NCBI GenBank assembly: GCA_016199985.1
Contig: JACQFQ010000033.1
Coordinates: 1-64,000 of the forward strand
Source: Verrucomicrobiota bacterium
GTDB lineage: Bacteria > Verrucomicrobiota > Verrucomicrobiia > Limisphaerales > UBA11320
DNA: 64,000 nucleotides
Direction of reading: 5' to 3'
A program made the position numbers and the translations under genes. Position 1 is the stretch's first letter. Every line of letters starts with the position of its first letter. Of the stretch, positions 46,101-52,563 are shown piece after piece. Below the pieces are notes generated by a model. That model saw only the letters and a program-made list of their open reading frames with translations. It searched no databases and was not told where the DNA came from.

Positions 46101-47015
46101 GCCGCCGTCCTTTTGCTCGAACCGGTTGATCAGCTCCTCCGCCAAGCCCACGCGATCCCTCGGACCGAACAGAACCAACGTCCGCGAGGCGTCGTCGTAG
46201 ACCGACGTGATGTAGTCGTTCGGATCCGGAGGCAGCACCTCCATGACCTTCGTCGTGGGATTGTAGGTCGTTTTCTTGGGCGCGGTGGAGAGCCCAAAGG
46301 TCCGGTTCAGCAGGTCGGACACGATCGCTCCGGAGGCGTTCAGGAGCGTGTAGGTCTTCATCTGCCGATCGACCGTCGCCTCCGTGTCGATCGCCGCCAG
46401 CAACGAGCGGATGCGCTGAATGTTGCTCAGGCGGTCCGTGACGATCAAGCCCCGGCCCCTCGAGAGCGGCGCCAGCGAACCCGCGTTCGACAGCATGCTC
46501 GTGATGGCGTCGCTGATTTCCTTCGAGTCCAGATTCTTGATGTCGAGGACAACCGTGACGATCTCGCCCGGACGAACATCCCCCGCATGATCGACGCCGC
46601 GCAGGATCTTCAGCGGCATCGAGGGGAGCTCGCGGAAAGGCACGAGGCGAAGATAATGGCCGGACTCCACGAGCATGAGGCCCTTCATCGACAGGATCAG
46701 GTTCAGGGTATCGAGAGCCTCCTGATAATTGTAGGGAGTGGGATCGTTGTAGCTGAGGGTTCCCGAAATGTTCGTGTCGGCCAGCAGCGGCTTGTTCGCC
46801 ATCTGCGCGAACCGCTCCACAACATCCGCGTACGGAATTCCATCAAATTGGAATCGGATGTTCCGCGGGGCGGCGGCCGGAGCGGCGACGGCTGTCGCGG
46901 GCGACGGTGCGGCCTTGGGCGGAGTCGTGGGTTCGGGGCTCTGCCCGGGCGACGCCAGGACGGCGAGCCACATGAACAGCAGAGCCAGAAGGCTGCGATG
47001 GCGATGTCTGATCAT
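34191..47015 (-). CDS. Giant GspD/PilQ-type secretin with about 47 N-type modules
   Basis: At 4,274 aa this is about six times an ordinary GspD. Order: signal peptide (1-24); Pro/Ala linker; N0/STN-like domain (~50-145, IRFQFDGIPYADVVERFAQMA); then about 47 secretin-N-type modules of roughly 70-110 aa (typical ~77), each with a strand-helix front (RxFxLxxAxAxxVxxLL) and a D...NxLIVxGxxxxLxxIExIIxxLD back; then the C-terminal secretin domain from ~3974 (QVLIQVLLAEVTLDALSDLGVEW, VLSRPQIVTADNKPGSINVGQRVPLI, QSGQTILIGGLI, KIPVLGDIPGLGRLFRS). Modules at residues 1233-2156 form three 309-residue super-repeats. A Pro-rich insert lies near 2493-2532. Last gene of the pseudopilin operon. Frame is unbroken for 12.8 kb, so it is not an assembly of fragments. 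Confidence 0.93.
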   Translation of the reverse strand: MIRHRHRSLLALLFMWLAVLASPGQSPEPTTPPKAAPSPATAVAAPAAAPRNIRFQFDGIPYADVVERFAQMANKPLLADTNISGTLSYNDPTPYNYQEALDTLNLILSMKGLMLVESGHYLRLVPFRELPSMPLKILRGVDHAGDVRPGEIVTVVLDIKNLDSKEISDAITSMLSNAGSLAPLSRGRGLIVTDRLSNIQRIRSLLAAIDTEATVDRQMKTYTLLNASGAIVSDLLNRTFGLSTAPKKTTYNPTTKVMEVLPPDPNDYITSVYDDASRTLVLFGPRDRVGLAEELINRFEQKDGGGGDVRIYYPQTIKADELATLLRQAVPGVASPGELAANASTKARLIADTNLNRLIVAAPIPGQLEQIELLINRVDKPVHGAAANINVPLRSQSVQITKVFRPRTSDSTNIASILTQALTRRSPTGQLTSTASISHDSASQSVVVSGSPGDVQLATDIVTQLETGSSQPQAMQTRFIDIGTAAEAKRLQPLVEQIYKNQVSDGGLGAMAHAKIMLDADSNRLIVTANEEHLSRIESIVRQLRADRTQPQARRLQIVPLKSVRAEAALASIQNLLADRMSEKRFQDIPKPTLISDAGNNRLLVTATDDQIKEVEQIVGVIDVAPDKPRREMAVIPLQSRPASEVITMVTQLAGQMSDDPSQPAPTLMADPTGKQIIVLAASKDLERVRTLVKQFDTTAATSAPRQFRGVELYSRGAAEMAPLVTQLYQEQLRGQPDPAGGPATILSEAKNNRIMVSGGEREIARVEAIIRQLDPEGRKANKEETRVVRLRTASALDLVGIIEKSLNATQQQVRVMVDGRSNSLVISGEPGAVEAASQIVQQLDSKSNVAPRELRIMELKSTEAAAITTTVNSLFTELQKDKHGPEYVSQTKIVSDASANRIIVTGVPEEITQVAELVQRLDQAPEQAPGARVFKLNMAEATMLAPIVSNAMVRFDARGLPIRRVTVTADDKSNSLIVSGTRSDLQDVGSVIEKLDGETAGKERSLRIFDVKSEDVDALAALVLKVFAAQNPGRTPGTLVSITPEPATKRLIVLAPLTMMPQVETVITTLDAKPDQGVRELQSVELKNGAAADVLPKVTQIYAEQSQGKTIKPATLYPDTSGTRIMVYGTKEQAASIRQIVDTLNSQERSPRETRTFDLGKAAEAQRALPLIQQLYRDQVAGNPKMGLPDAQMITDGRTGRLIVSARADQLKSIEDIIGRLQLTSATNQPVRETRTFEVGSASDVQRMQPLVQQLYQDQWRDKAETDPADAQIVADAKTGRLIVTGKPDHLKQIEAILQQIGTGKAKPEARDTRIFDLTTATAVELATTVRSLYLEQAKSRFGALQPDTVIMPDAGANRLIVVGESTELAAVEEIIKKLDKVSAQSSTARVFKLKAADPDKVAEILTASLVRFDGNGRSVRRATVSVDAKTRTLIVTGDPKELQGVSVIIEQLDTSLGAQPPRKMKVANLKQGRTTEMAARIRQLYADQVKSQPELSTSELLILEEAASSQLILAGTEAQLALAEKLIDDLQTAQIRLAPRETRMIDIGTSDEVARLQPLLQQLFQDRWKGRDASDPPDAQIVPDSKNARFIITARTNQLAEIESILAQLRGGKTQPDPRDTRIYDLTTASASELSTTVRTLYLEQAKTRPGSTASETLILPDSGSNRLIITGSTNELAIVEEIVKKLDKVSAQSATTRVFKLKSADPDKIVEILATALVRYDSFNRPIKRVSVVVDAKTRTLIATGDPKELQSASVIIEQIDSTLGAQAERKMKVLPVKAVKVAELSTKVRQVYLDQAKTIPDLGTTEPLLLDDPVSNQLIVGGSEKQIVLVEQIATQLQTNQVLQQPRETQIFEIGNSEELQRVQPMLQQLYQDKWKSKEAADPADAQFLPDSKTGRLIVNARGEHLKEIEGILRAISLSSTNSELRETKVYDLSSTSAAEVVVTVRSLYQEQLKLRSISYSARATMFADTTANRLVVSGVSNELAVVETLITKLDKVSAKTGNARVFTLKNADAEQVSTMLSASLVQISAYGVKTPRVSVGADPQNNLVIVSGEPKDLQSAAIIIEQMDGIAAKDQRQMRVIPLKSGMAASVSGRVKQLYQDQIKGRPKMGAEALILGDEVSNRLIITASDAQMKLIEEIIAKLQEAGEGAGRQLRVFPLERSSASSLASLLNQIYARQVSGTEAAERLVITAGADDHTLIVDAVGPMLNQIQEVVKTLDQVGSDAKTVIQTLKLKKGRAEDLAEAVTKSIAGRGAQNRLQRVHITPVAGANSLLLNGPAELVPEVLKIVQELDTESAGGEIEVRIYKLENGRAKEIQGALEQILRSATRGATASAIPLRAVSVSVDERSNSLIVSGTELHFKMLEKILPTLDKAPDRSEREVQFIWLKKARATEVVSKLESVFAPREDRDKPVIESDSFNNSITVIAKRGDMAQIQDLVTRLDDTVRDSNLQVRLRPLDRVTADAMAKMLQSIYPQMARGQIRVVEKVQPPQAEAAPGANPAPPQTQPPANPLPVAPPTAQAPATNAPLEVVIAVDKTANALVLSGPAQELDNIDRIISDLSLNFYGTEAEFRLFPLKEADPIVVSRTLGNLLKEEPVTVQDAAGRAQRAQTKPPHITFVPDSRTRSILVRARPTDFALVETIIKQLDLGGLDSQIEFRLIRLTNAPPEKIQPLVQQMVAQLALVRPGEPLSVTPDPRSHSLLVMARTSVIAQLERMVATLDAPSTYTEAEVLVLPIKRANAAQLAGVLQGMLKPGAQGEWPAEARELQEQVRRLRIQNDAGQTVSLDLSKPIKIASDSAAGQPGGNRLILTSTPDNLKALVAVATNMDVTALTDGVDVRLIPLKFADATSVSQTLTTIFSQGRQLAVGPGGPGAQPEGVTGKALVHPLNVAVDPRANSVILSGQKETLDLAVKLVADMDQQMDRFMTEVKLFRLKHASAIRLLPLLQAVFAEGPSVPGSEGLSTQVTRLRTLKEAQPSQTSQTPKARAALLMQADDLSNILIVAARADMLPLIGDVIDQLDIPAASGLETVRIYPLNHADPAAIQKILLELYTGARAATLRNEDKPVITVDERTSALIVAGNGKSFGVIEGLLQQLDQKLSFELRDVRVLPLENSDAASVAATVQKLMDSRMTQRAGLNKGQGDILKVTILSDNRSNSLLVSGSKDSFEVVESLAKQLDKSGPALSGRIRILSMAQADARVIAVTLNALFEQRYAASRASDVQRNKPVILPDPRSNSLLVTANQEDNVAIDDLLKRLDAKLENPALTLSVLPLKHNDSARIAALVEGIFAARQKAQSLPGQSSLPSDQIKVEADSLNNALIVSASKENLETLQGLLAKLDVEPTIAGGVLEVFPLAFADAQRVAGMLKTLVDQGLYRPGLPPNAPAKGNSARDVLSISADPRSNTLMISASPENLAIVREVIRRVDTKESAEATNVKIYPLKKARASGLAATLEQFFRAKKAGDTIVANAAERQIPVGVIADDRMNTLLVTGGKEAFDVADRLILALDGDSVFARMNFKVFPLKKATATKLHTTLQQIVANRPPRVRGEPLDPITIVADSWVNALLVGASVDDMTTVESLVERLDSDPAETGIAIHVFPLAKADARRVAQVVQGLFRETSVSTAATAGAATQPVTVNADERINAIVVSCGEIDAKRIAELVKKLDTEQVARVSEIKVFPLKNAKAESLSTILNTALNSKPTPLSEQSPNAQSVLQFITRTMEGKELVTAALKEAVLITPDARMNSLIVSGPVDYMGLLEQIIERLDASSPQQAKIQVFALQNADAHQMGQLLMQLFRMTQATAQTGTQRSIQYTLVRPVTGSAGEISSEEALASATLGTAEQNALTVTVDPRTNSLLVGGTEHYVNLVAQVIDSLDSTPANERKTEIVRLKNTQAAEVEKALRGFLDQERTRVRSVLSGDAVGTTQRLLEREVAVIAEPISNTLLVSSDPRFFVELRALIDELDRAQPQVLIQVLLAEVTLDALSDLGVEWSHTGSKGDTTYGIGTDFGVKDALKSFGGFSTAVSGTDFSFLLRALKDEGRLEVLSRPQIVTADNKPGSINVGQRVPLITDSRVTELGVTINSFKYEDVGINVSVTPKISPDGFVKMEIGTTNSAISSSSVEINKSAVVPIINQRRANTTVTVQSGQTILIGGLIATTDDKRTKKIPVLGDIPGLGRLFRSTTINRDRKELLILLTPQVLSNDRTNGFVRNIQDITREQLNQSRIKDEIKRDNLQRQMLDPLFPGTADRSVSPGPSPAQREKTDRNRQ
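40548..43319 (-). repeat. Three-copy higher-order tandem repeat inside the secretin
   Basis: Four consecutive N-type modules (openings RETR..., RDTR.../RETK..., RVFKLK.../ARVFTLK..., RKMKV.../RQMRV...) recur three times. Matching codons lie exactly 927 bp apart: the first Arg of the unit at 43317, 42390 and 41463, and the Arg of the RVF module at 42843, 41916 and 40989. Copies are 43319-42393, 42392-41466 and 41465-40548. The exact spacing means no indels have accumulated between these anchors since duplication. Confidence 0.85.
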
Positions 47016-47073
47016 AGAATCTCAAAGTGCATTGGACTGACAACGGCCCCGGATGAGTTCAAAAAAGTTTTGC

Positions 47074-47406
47074 TCATCCGCCCGGGGGAGACTTCGCAAC
47101 AGGCTTCGACGACGGAAGATCCTTCGCTTCGAGCTTTCGCTTGTCGGCGAGGGTCTTCCCGCGCTCCACGGCCCACAGCTCGCCCCCGATCTGAAGGATC
47201 ACACGGCTGTCCGACTGAAGCCCGCTCGCGCCGCGCAGCACAAGCGGCCGGTAGTCGACCATGAGGATCGTTCCGCCGGCAAGACTGTCGCCCGGTTTGT
47301 AGCGCAGCGTTTTCTGGTTCACCACGTCCCTCACGTGAACCTCCGGCTCGCCCTGCCACTCGGACAGCGACACAATCCGAAAGCTCTCAGGCCCCGGTGG
47401 AACCAA
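47074..47406 (-). CDS. PilP/GspC-like small periplasmic-domain protein
   Basis: A 110-aa protein: EPEVHVRDVVNQKTLRYKPGDSLAGGTILMVDYRPLVLRGASGLQSDSRVILQIGGELWAVERGKTLADKRKL. The layout GDxLxGGxIxxVDxRxL...SRVIL resembles the HR homology region of GspC or the beta domain of PilP, which contact the secretin N0. No transmembrane segment is visible. It overlaps the pilO-like stop by 20 bases and lies 58 bases before the secretin start, exactly where GspC/PilP would be expected. The assignment rests on position and a weak pattern. Confidence 0.65.
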   Translation of the reverse strand: MVPPGPESFRIVSLSEWQGEPEVHVRDVVNQKTLRYKPGDSLAGGTILMVDYRPLVLRGASGLQSDSRVILQIGGELWAVERGKTLADKRKLEAKDLPSSKPVAKSPPGG

Positions 47407-48100
47407 GCCTGGATTCGAACGGGACCCCGGCGCGCATGGAGACGCGGGCGGGGGGCGGCGGCGGCGGACGCTTGACGTAGGGACGCAACAGGTCGCGCGC
47501 CACGAGCAAATCGAGCGAGCGTCGAACAGCCGAGTCCAGCGAGGCTTTCGAGGGCAATTCCTTGCGGTCGACCTCGGGGGCCGGATCCAGAACCAAAGTC
47601 AGATAGCGAAAGCGAACCTTCACCATCCCCGGGCCATCGCCCGTTGAAAGGGAAAGACCGTCCACCTGATGGATCCATGGCGTCTCCTGCATCAGATAGA
47701 CCAGGTTCACGACGTTCGACAGCGGTCCTTCGCCCTGCACGCTCCAACCGATTTCATTCGCGCCCCTCAGCTTTCGAGGACCCACGGGCAGGCGCGTGAA
47801 CTCGGTTTCCTGCAACCCGCTCGAAATAATCTGCCGCGTCAGCACCTCGCCGGACTTTGCGCTCGCCTGGTCCACTGTGTCGGCAAAGGCGCGCAGATTC
47901 CTCCCCTTTAGCCGGTCTTCCGCGCTGAAAAACGCGCGTCTCTCCTGCTTGATCTTTTCCATCTTGTCCCGCACATCGGACGTCTTCCGATCCATCTCGC
48001 GCAGGGGCTTCACGATAACGGCGCGCAATCCGAATCCGCTGACGATCAAGACCAGGATCCCGGCGACCATCGTCGCCAAAAGTTTCTCGCGCCGATTCAT
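47387..48100 (-). CDS. PilO/GspM-like inner-membrane assembly protein
   Basis: The 237-aa protein has a short cytosolic basic N-terminus, one transmembrane helix (LATMVAGILVLIVSGFGLRAVIV), a coiled-coil segment (MDRKTSDVRDKMEKIKQERRAFF) and a C-terminal periplasmic domain (SNVVNLVYLMQETPWIHQVDGLSLST) like the ferredoxin fold of PilO/GspM. It ends with a Pro-rich tail ([14 protein letters not shown]). Its start overlaps the PilM-PilN fusion stop as ATGA, and its end overlaps the next gene. It is expected to dimerise with the PilN part in the inner membrane. Confidence 0.8.
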   Translation of the reverse strand: MNRREKLLATMVAGILVLIVSGFGLRAVIVKPLREMDRKTSDVRDKMEKIKQERRAFFSAEDRLKGRNLRAFADTVDQASAKSGEVLTRQIISSGLQETEFTRLPVGPRKLRGANEIGWSVQGEGPLSNVVNLVYLMQETPWIHQVDGLSLSTGDGPGMVKVRFRYLTLVLDPAPEVDRKELPSKASLDSAVRRSLDLLVARDLLRPYVKRPPPPPPARVSMRAGVPFESRLGSTGA

Positions 48101-49857
48101 CCCTGCCCTCCTTTCCGAAGGACGGGATCCAGCGATCCGTCATCCGAAGGACGGGCGGGCGCCTTGATCTTGCCCAGGTCGATGCGGAGCTTTTCAGTGA
48201 CGCTGAGGTCCACCGTGGAGCGAAACTCGTAGCCATGACGATCCGCGCCAGGTGTGATGGCGAGAGGTTTCACGTCGTATCCCGCGCCGCGCAGCTGCTT
48301 GTCCAACTTCGCAAGCACCTCGCCGCTTCGGGCCTGAACCGCCATATGAATGACTCCCTGGCCCGACACGGTGAAGGAGGTGATGTAGAGATCCTCGCTC
48401 GGAGGGAGCACCGCGCTCAGGTAGGCATAGTGCTCGAGCCAGTTCGGTTCCGCCTTCGCCCAGTCCTCAACGACGGCCGACTGCTGGATCATCCGCTTGT
48501 AGAGCGGTCGGTTCTTCTCCGCCTCAGACAGTTCCTGCGCGGCCTTCTGATACGTCTGCGTGCGCTGATTGAGGAGGAAGGTGCGGAGCGACAGGATGAA
48601 AACAAAGATCGCGGCCGCCGCCGCAAGCCCCGCCAAAATCCGGATGCGCCCGAGATCCTTCGCCACGGCAGGTCGCTTGGGATTGAGGAAATCAAACGGC
48701 AGGCCCTTGGGATCGCCCAGCCCCAACGCCAGCCCGATGGCCGCAATGCAACCCGTCCAGTGCTCGCGTCCACCCGGCGGTAGCGTCAGCACCGTTCCCG
48801 GTTCCAGAAGCGCGCAAGGCCGGTTCAGCCGTCGCGCCAACGCGGTCACCACAGCCTCCTCAAAACCGGTCGCGCCCGTCACCACCACCTTCCCCACCGG
48901 ATTGTCCGCCTCCATCCCGCTGAAACCATGCAAACTCCGAACCACCTCAATCGTGACCGCGTCCGAAAACCCACTCCCATCGCCCTTCGTGACCTCGGCG
49001 CTCGAATCAACAATAGGGTCCGTGCGTACTAATGACTGTGCATCCGGCGTCGGACTTGCCGGCGCATCCGCAAAGAGTCGAAGGCTCGCACCACGGCTGA
49101 AGAGGAGGGATTGCTCAGCGATGACATCAATGCTGACCTCGTCGGGACGCAGTGACACCAGAGCGAAAGCTTCTGCTCCATCCGCAACCCGGCAGGCGTC
49201 GACGCATCGCGCGTTCGCGTAGGCGAGGAGGCCGAGAGCGACGAGCTTGAGGCCGGCGATCTCCGCCACTTGGAAATAGTATTCGACGACTTCCCGTTTG
49301 AGGACCGCGACGAGGACTTCGAGCTTCGCGGTGGGGGCGGACTCGGCGGGCTTATCCCCAGTCGATGGGCCTGCAGGAACGCTGGCTTCGGGCCTCGCGG
49401 CGGGAACGCGGATCTGGCGCCGCACCTTGAAATCCACCACCGCGTCTTCCATGCGAAAAGGAAGGTCGCGACCGATCTGGAAATGCACCATCGACGCGAG
49501 CTCTCGCACGTCGGGAATGACGGGAAGCTGCAGCGTGCGGAGGATAACCTGGGCGCGAGGAACGCCCATGACCACGGAACTGGGACGGAGTTGGATGGAA
49601 GCCAGAGCGCGCGCGACGGCTTTCCCCATTTGGGTCGCGTCGGAGCGATCCGCCTCGGGGCTCAGTTCGAGCCGGGCCGTGGCCACGCGCGCGATTTCGG
49701 TCTGGCTGCCCTTGCCCGTCGCTTGCACGACGCGAAGCGTGGGGCCATCGATGTCGATCGCGGTGATCTGGCTCGGCGGACGGGGCCGGCGCCCGCCGAA
49801 CGGCGATAAACGCAGCCCGCGCGTCACAAAGCTTGTTTTGCCTGTGGGTTCAGCCAC
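48097..49857 (-). CDS. PilM-PilN fusion (GspL-like) assembly platform protein
   Basis: A 586-aa protein. Residues ~30-380 are a PilM-type actin-like domain (ITAIDIDGPTLRVVQATGKG, VVMGVPRAQVILRTLQLPVI, MVHFQIGRDLPF, VEYYFQVAEIAGLKLVALGLLAYA, VTGATGFEEAVVTALA). Then comes one transmembrane helix (LAGLAAAAAIFVFILSLRTF at ~410-430) and a PilN-like periplasmic part (YQKAAQELSEAEKN, LPPSEDLYITSFTVSGQG). In type IV pili PilM and PilN are separate; GspL is the natural fused equivalent in type II systems. The start overlaps the GspK stop by 8 bases. Confidence 0.85.
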   Translation of the reverse strand: MAEPTGKTSFVTRGLRLSPFGGRRPRPPSQITAIDIDGPTLRVVQATGKGSQTEIARVATARLELSPEADRSDATQMGKAVARALASIQLRPSSVVMGVPRAQVILRTLQLPVIPDVRELASMVHFQIGRDLPFRMEDAVVDFKVRRQIRVPAARPEASVPAGPSTGDKPAESAPTAKLEVLVAVLKREVVEYYFQVAEIAGLKLVALGLLAYANARCVDACRVADGAEAFALVSLRPDEVSIDVIAEQSLLFSRGASLRLFADAPASPTPDAQSLVRTDPIVDSSAEVTKGDGSGFSDAVTIEVVRSLHGFSGMEADNPVGKVVVTGATGFEEAVVTALARRLNRPCALLEPGTVLTLPPGGREHWTGCIAAIGLALGLGDPKGLPFDFLNPKRPAVAKDLGRIRILAGLAAAAAIFVFILSLRTFLLNQRTQTYQKAAQELSEAEKNRPLYKRMIQQSAVVEDWAKAEPNWLEHYAYLSAVLPPSEDLYITSFTVSGQGVIHMAVQARSGEVLAKLDKQLRGAGYDVKPLAITPGADRHGYEFRSTVDLSVTEKLRIDLGKIKAPARPSDDGSLDPVLRKGGQG

Positions 49858-51253
49858 CGGTCGCCTCCTTGTCCGAAACCGTGTCCAGGTTGAACGGCAA
49901 TCCGAGACGCGTCAGATCGCGCAAGTAAGCGACGCGCGGCTTGTTGGAACCGAGGTCCACGACGACTTCGAGGACCCGATATCGCCCAGAGGGAACCCCG
50001 AACCCAACGACATGAAAGCTGTACTGGAGACTGCGCGTGGTGAGATGCGGGGCGATGGTCTTGAACTGCGTCGCGTCGACCACATCCTCCTGCAACAGCC
50101 ACGCAAGCGTGCTCCGACGCTCCGGGCTGATGCTCCGGCGAGCGGAGACAATCGCCTCGGCCAGCGGCTCGTCGATCCCCGCCACCGTGGCCAGGACGGC
50201 GATTGAAGCGGTATTGACGTTGATCAGCCCCTTCCGCTGCGGCTCCGAGCTCGTCGTGAAGGAGTCGAGCAGAGCGGGCAGCTCCGCCTTCCCAATGCCC
50301 GAGGGCGCTTCCACCTCGATGCCGCGGTAATCCTTCAGCTTCACGCTGGCCTCCAGCAAGTCGGTGGCCTCCGCAAAATGAAAATGGTTGGTTCGCAGCA
50401 GCGTCACAAAGTTTGTCAGCGCCGCGGGCAGGTCGGTCGCAGGCAGCGCGTCATGTTCATCGTTGATGTTTGTCCGACGTCGCCCGCGCGCGTCGGTGTT
50501 CAAATCATAGGAGAAAGTCGTCACGAGACGGCTGAGGCCCATGTCGAGCCGTCCATCGGAGTTATCGGCAGGCGGCGTCTGATCTCCATCGTCTTCGTTG
50601 GGATCCAGCCGGAAATTCATGTTGGCATCCTCGCCGTAAACAACCGAGCGAGTAAAGCCGCGAACCAATAGCAATTCTTCAACTGTGTTGAGCGCTCCGT
50701 TCCGGACACGATAGCTCAGGCGTCCGGGATCCGCGGACTCCTCCTCCTCGCCGCCGTCCGATCGGGCCGAGGCGTCGTTGTCGATGAAATCCCGCAACGC
50801 TTCCACAAGAGGCTGCGTCATGCGCGGGAGGCGAAGAAGCTCAGGGGTGTGCGCGGCGTTGAGGTTGAGCTTCGAAGCCTCGTCCGTGACGCCATAGCGC
50901 ATGTCGCGCACCGCGTCCTCGTTGGCTGGAGAATAAACGGTGAAGTACCAGCGGTCGGCCCCATCCTCCGAAACCAGGCGATCCTGAAAGCTCTTGGGAT
51001 CATCCAGCCACTCCGTCGTTCCCGCAGGGGCGGACTTCACCACGCGCATGACCTCCTCAACGCCGCTCATCGCGGCAGCCCACGCCTGTTCGGAGGACGC
51101 CATGGACGAAGTCGCCGACTCCTCCGCGCGCATGGTGAAAAGCAGGCTGATCGCGACCATCGACGCCAGGAGCACCACCACCAGCACCGCGACGAGCACG
51201 AAGCCCCGATCGGGACGGACTTGGCGTTGCAATGGAGAGCGGAGGCAGTTCAT
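49850..51253 (-). CDS. gspK: GspK-type minor pseudopilin
   Basis: The ATG at 51253 (MNCLRSPLQRQVRPDRGFVLVAVLVVVLLASMVAISLLF) gives a prepilin leader with cleavage before FVLVAVLVVV and 467 aa; the frame is open upstream but only as antisense of gspJ. The large globular part has GspK traits: a helical insert with LNLNAAHTPELLRLP, RNGALNTVEELLLVRGFTRSVVYG, LINVNTASIAVLATVAGIDEPLAEAIV and YSFHVVGFG near the end. As in many GspK, residue +5 is not Glu. GspK caps the pseudopilus tip with GspI and GspJ. Confidence 0.85.
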   Translation of the reverse strand: MNCLRSPLQRQVRPDRGFVLVAVLVVVLLASMVAISLLFTMRAEESATSSMASSEQAWAAAMSGVEEVMRVVKSAPAGTTEWLDDPKSFQDRLVSEDGADRWYFTVYSPANEDAVRDMRYGVTDEASKLNLNAAHTPELLRLPRMTQPLVEALRDFIDNDASARSDGGEEEESADPGRLSYRVRNGALNTVEELLLVRGFTRSVVYGEDANMNFRLDPNEDDGDQTPPADNSDGRLDMGLSRLVTTFSYDLNTDARGRRRTNINDEHDALPATDLPAALTNFVTLLRTNHFHFAEATDLLEASVKLKDYRGIEVEAPSGIGKAELPALLDSFTTSSEPQRKGLINVNTASIAVLATVAGIDEPLAEAIVSARRSISPERRSTLAWLLQEDVVDATQFKTIAPHLTTRSLQYSFHVVGFGVPSGRYRVLEVVVDLGSNKPRVAYLRDLTRLGLPFNLDTVSDKEATGG

Positions 51254-51260
51254 GCGAAGG

Positions 51261-52109
51261 CTACTGGAGATAGAAACCTTCGTCGGGCTCGAGGATTCCC
51301 CTCTCGCCCGCGCCGCGGGGCGGGAGCACCTCGACGATGCCGGCTTCGGCGGCGGCGCCATAGCCCGGCAACACCACCACCCGCCGGAACAGCTCTCCGT
51401 CGTATTCCGCCTCGGTATGTCCCTCAGGAAGGCCGCCCCTTCCCAGAGTGACTCGAACGGCCTGCGGCATCTGCGGCGAATCCCAGCGATCGCGCCATCC
51501 GAGCCCATCCCAATAACCGAAGGCCAGATACCGAACGCGATCCGTTATCGGGCGGCCGACTCGATTCGTTTCGATGATCGTCTCGAACACAGCCGCAGGC
51601 GCCGGCGCGTTGCTGGCGCTTTGAAAAACGACGCCTGGATCACCGATGAGGAACGGATCCTCCCAGCGCAGAATGCCTGTCGCAATCCGATTGGTCCCTT
51701 CTCTCGAGGAGCTCATCTCGTAACTGACGAGCGTGAGATCGCTGGATTGGAAGACCGCCTGATGGGTGGAACCGCGCGCGGCGCCACTCGCGGCGGGCGG
51801 CGCCAGACTCAGGCGGGCGAATCGGAGCGCTCCGGGCGAGCCGCTGAAATGGACCTGCGGTTGCGCGTGGGCGGTGCGGAGATCTGTCGTCAGCCGCTCC
51901 ATCAGCAGCCGAGCCGCCGCGATGCCTTCCGATTCCTCGATCAGCGTCGACCTCAGCTGCGCGGACTGATGATAGAAATAGAGGGCAACCAGCAGGATTC
52001 CGATCGCCAAACCCATGGCAAGAAGCACCTCGATCAAGGTGAAGCCCGAGGACCGCGGTGTGTCGCGTCGAAGCCATGAGCCGAAATGAGGGATCGACTT
52101 CATGCGCAT
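51261..52109 (-). CDS. gspJ: GspJ-type minor pseudopilin
   Basis: A 282-aa protein with a prepilin leader and cleavage in RSSG/FTLIEVLLAMGLAIGILLVALYF (Glu at +5). The soluble part has ARLLMERLTTDLRTAHAQPQVHFSG and later beta-rich stretches (RYLAFGYWDGLGWRDRWDSPQMPQAVRVTLG) matching the GspJ fold, which ends in FRRVVVLPG. It lies one base downstream of the gspI stop and seven bases before gspK. Confidence 0.85.
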   Translation of the reverse strand: MRMKSIPHFGSWLRRDTPRSSGFTLIEVLLAMGLAIGILLVALYFYHQSAQLRSTLIEESEGIAAARLLMERLTTDLRTAHAQPQVHFSGSPGALRFARLSLAPPAASGAARGSTHQAVFQSSDLTLVSYEMSSSREGTNRIATGILRWEDPFLIGDPGVVFQSASNAPAPAAVFETIIETNRVGRPITDRVRYLAFGYWDGLGWRDRWDSPQMPQAVRVTLGRGGLPEGHTEAEYDGELFRRVVVLPGYGAAAEAGIVEVLPPRGAGERGILEPDEGFYLQ

Positions 52110-52110
52110 G

Positions 52111-52563
52111 CTAAGAGTTGCCTCCAGCCTGCGAGGCGGGCCCGGCGGGCGGAGGAGAGCTGGGAGGACTCGTCGGGCGCGACAGGTTCAGCCATTGCGC
52201 GAGTCGATACACCAGAGGACTGCTCTTGTGCCGGATGGTGACTTCCACACGCCTCACCGCGCCCGTCTCCTCGTTGGACAGCGGGGTCACAACAAGCTGC
52301 CAGGTGAAATCCTGAAACGGCGCGTTGAAAGCGGCGGGTCCGCCCGAGGCGGCCGGCCGCGTTCCCAGTTGAACGCCGGAGAGCACCGTGATGGCAAGGT
52401 CGCTGGCGTGCAGTTGTCGCTTCTGGCGATCAACGCCCTCGATCGACGCGCTGAACGCCACACCCAGGACCGCAGCGGCGGCGACGAAGATGACAAGGGC
52501 AAGAATGACCTCCAGCAGGAGAGCGCCGGAGTCGCGACGGCCGACCGGACGAAAGGGCTTCAT
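52111..52563 (-). CDS. gspI: GspI-type minor pseudopilin
   Basis: A 150-aa prepilin-like protein. Leader MKPFRPVGRRDSG, then ALLLEVILALVIFVAAAAVLGVAFSA with Glu at +5. The small C-terminal domain (FQDFTWQLVVTPLSN, VRRVEVTIRHKSS) fits GspI. It ends in a Pro/Ser-rich tail. Its ATG overlaps the GspH stop (ATGA), so expression is coupled. Confidence 0.8.
   Translation of the reverse strand: MKPFRPVGRRDSGALLLEVILALVIFVAAAAVLGVAFSASIEGVDRQKRQLHASDLAITVLSGVQLGTRPAASGGPAAFNAPFQDFTWQLVVTPLSNEETGAVRRVEVTIRHKSSPLVYRLAQWLNLSRPTSPPSSPPPAGPASQAGGNS

Noticed and set aside
42858-47264. A 1,468-codon open frame on the plus strand opposite the secretin
   Set aside because: It mirrors the secretin codons (Arg/Leu/Asp/His-rich, no domain). 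High GC with G/C-ending codons leaves long open antisense frames; similar shadows lie opposite many genes here.
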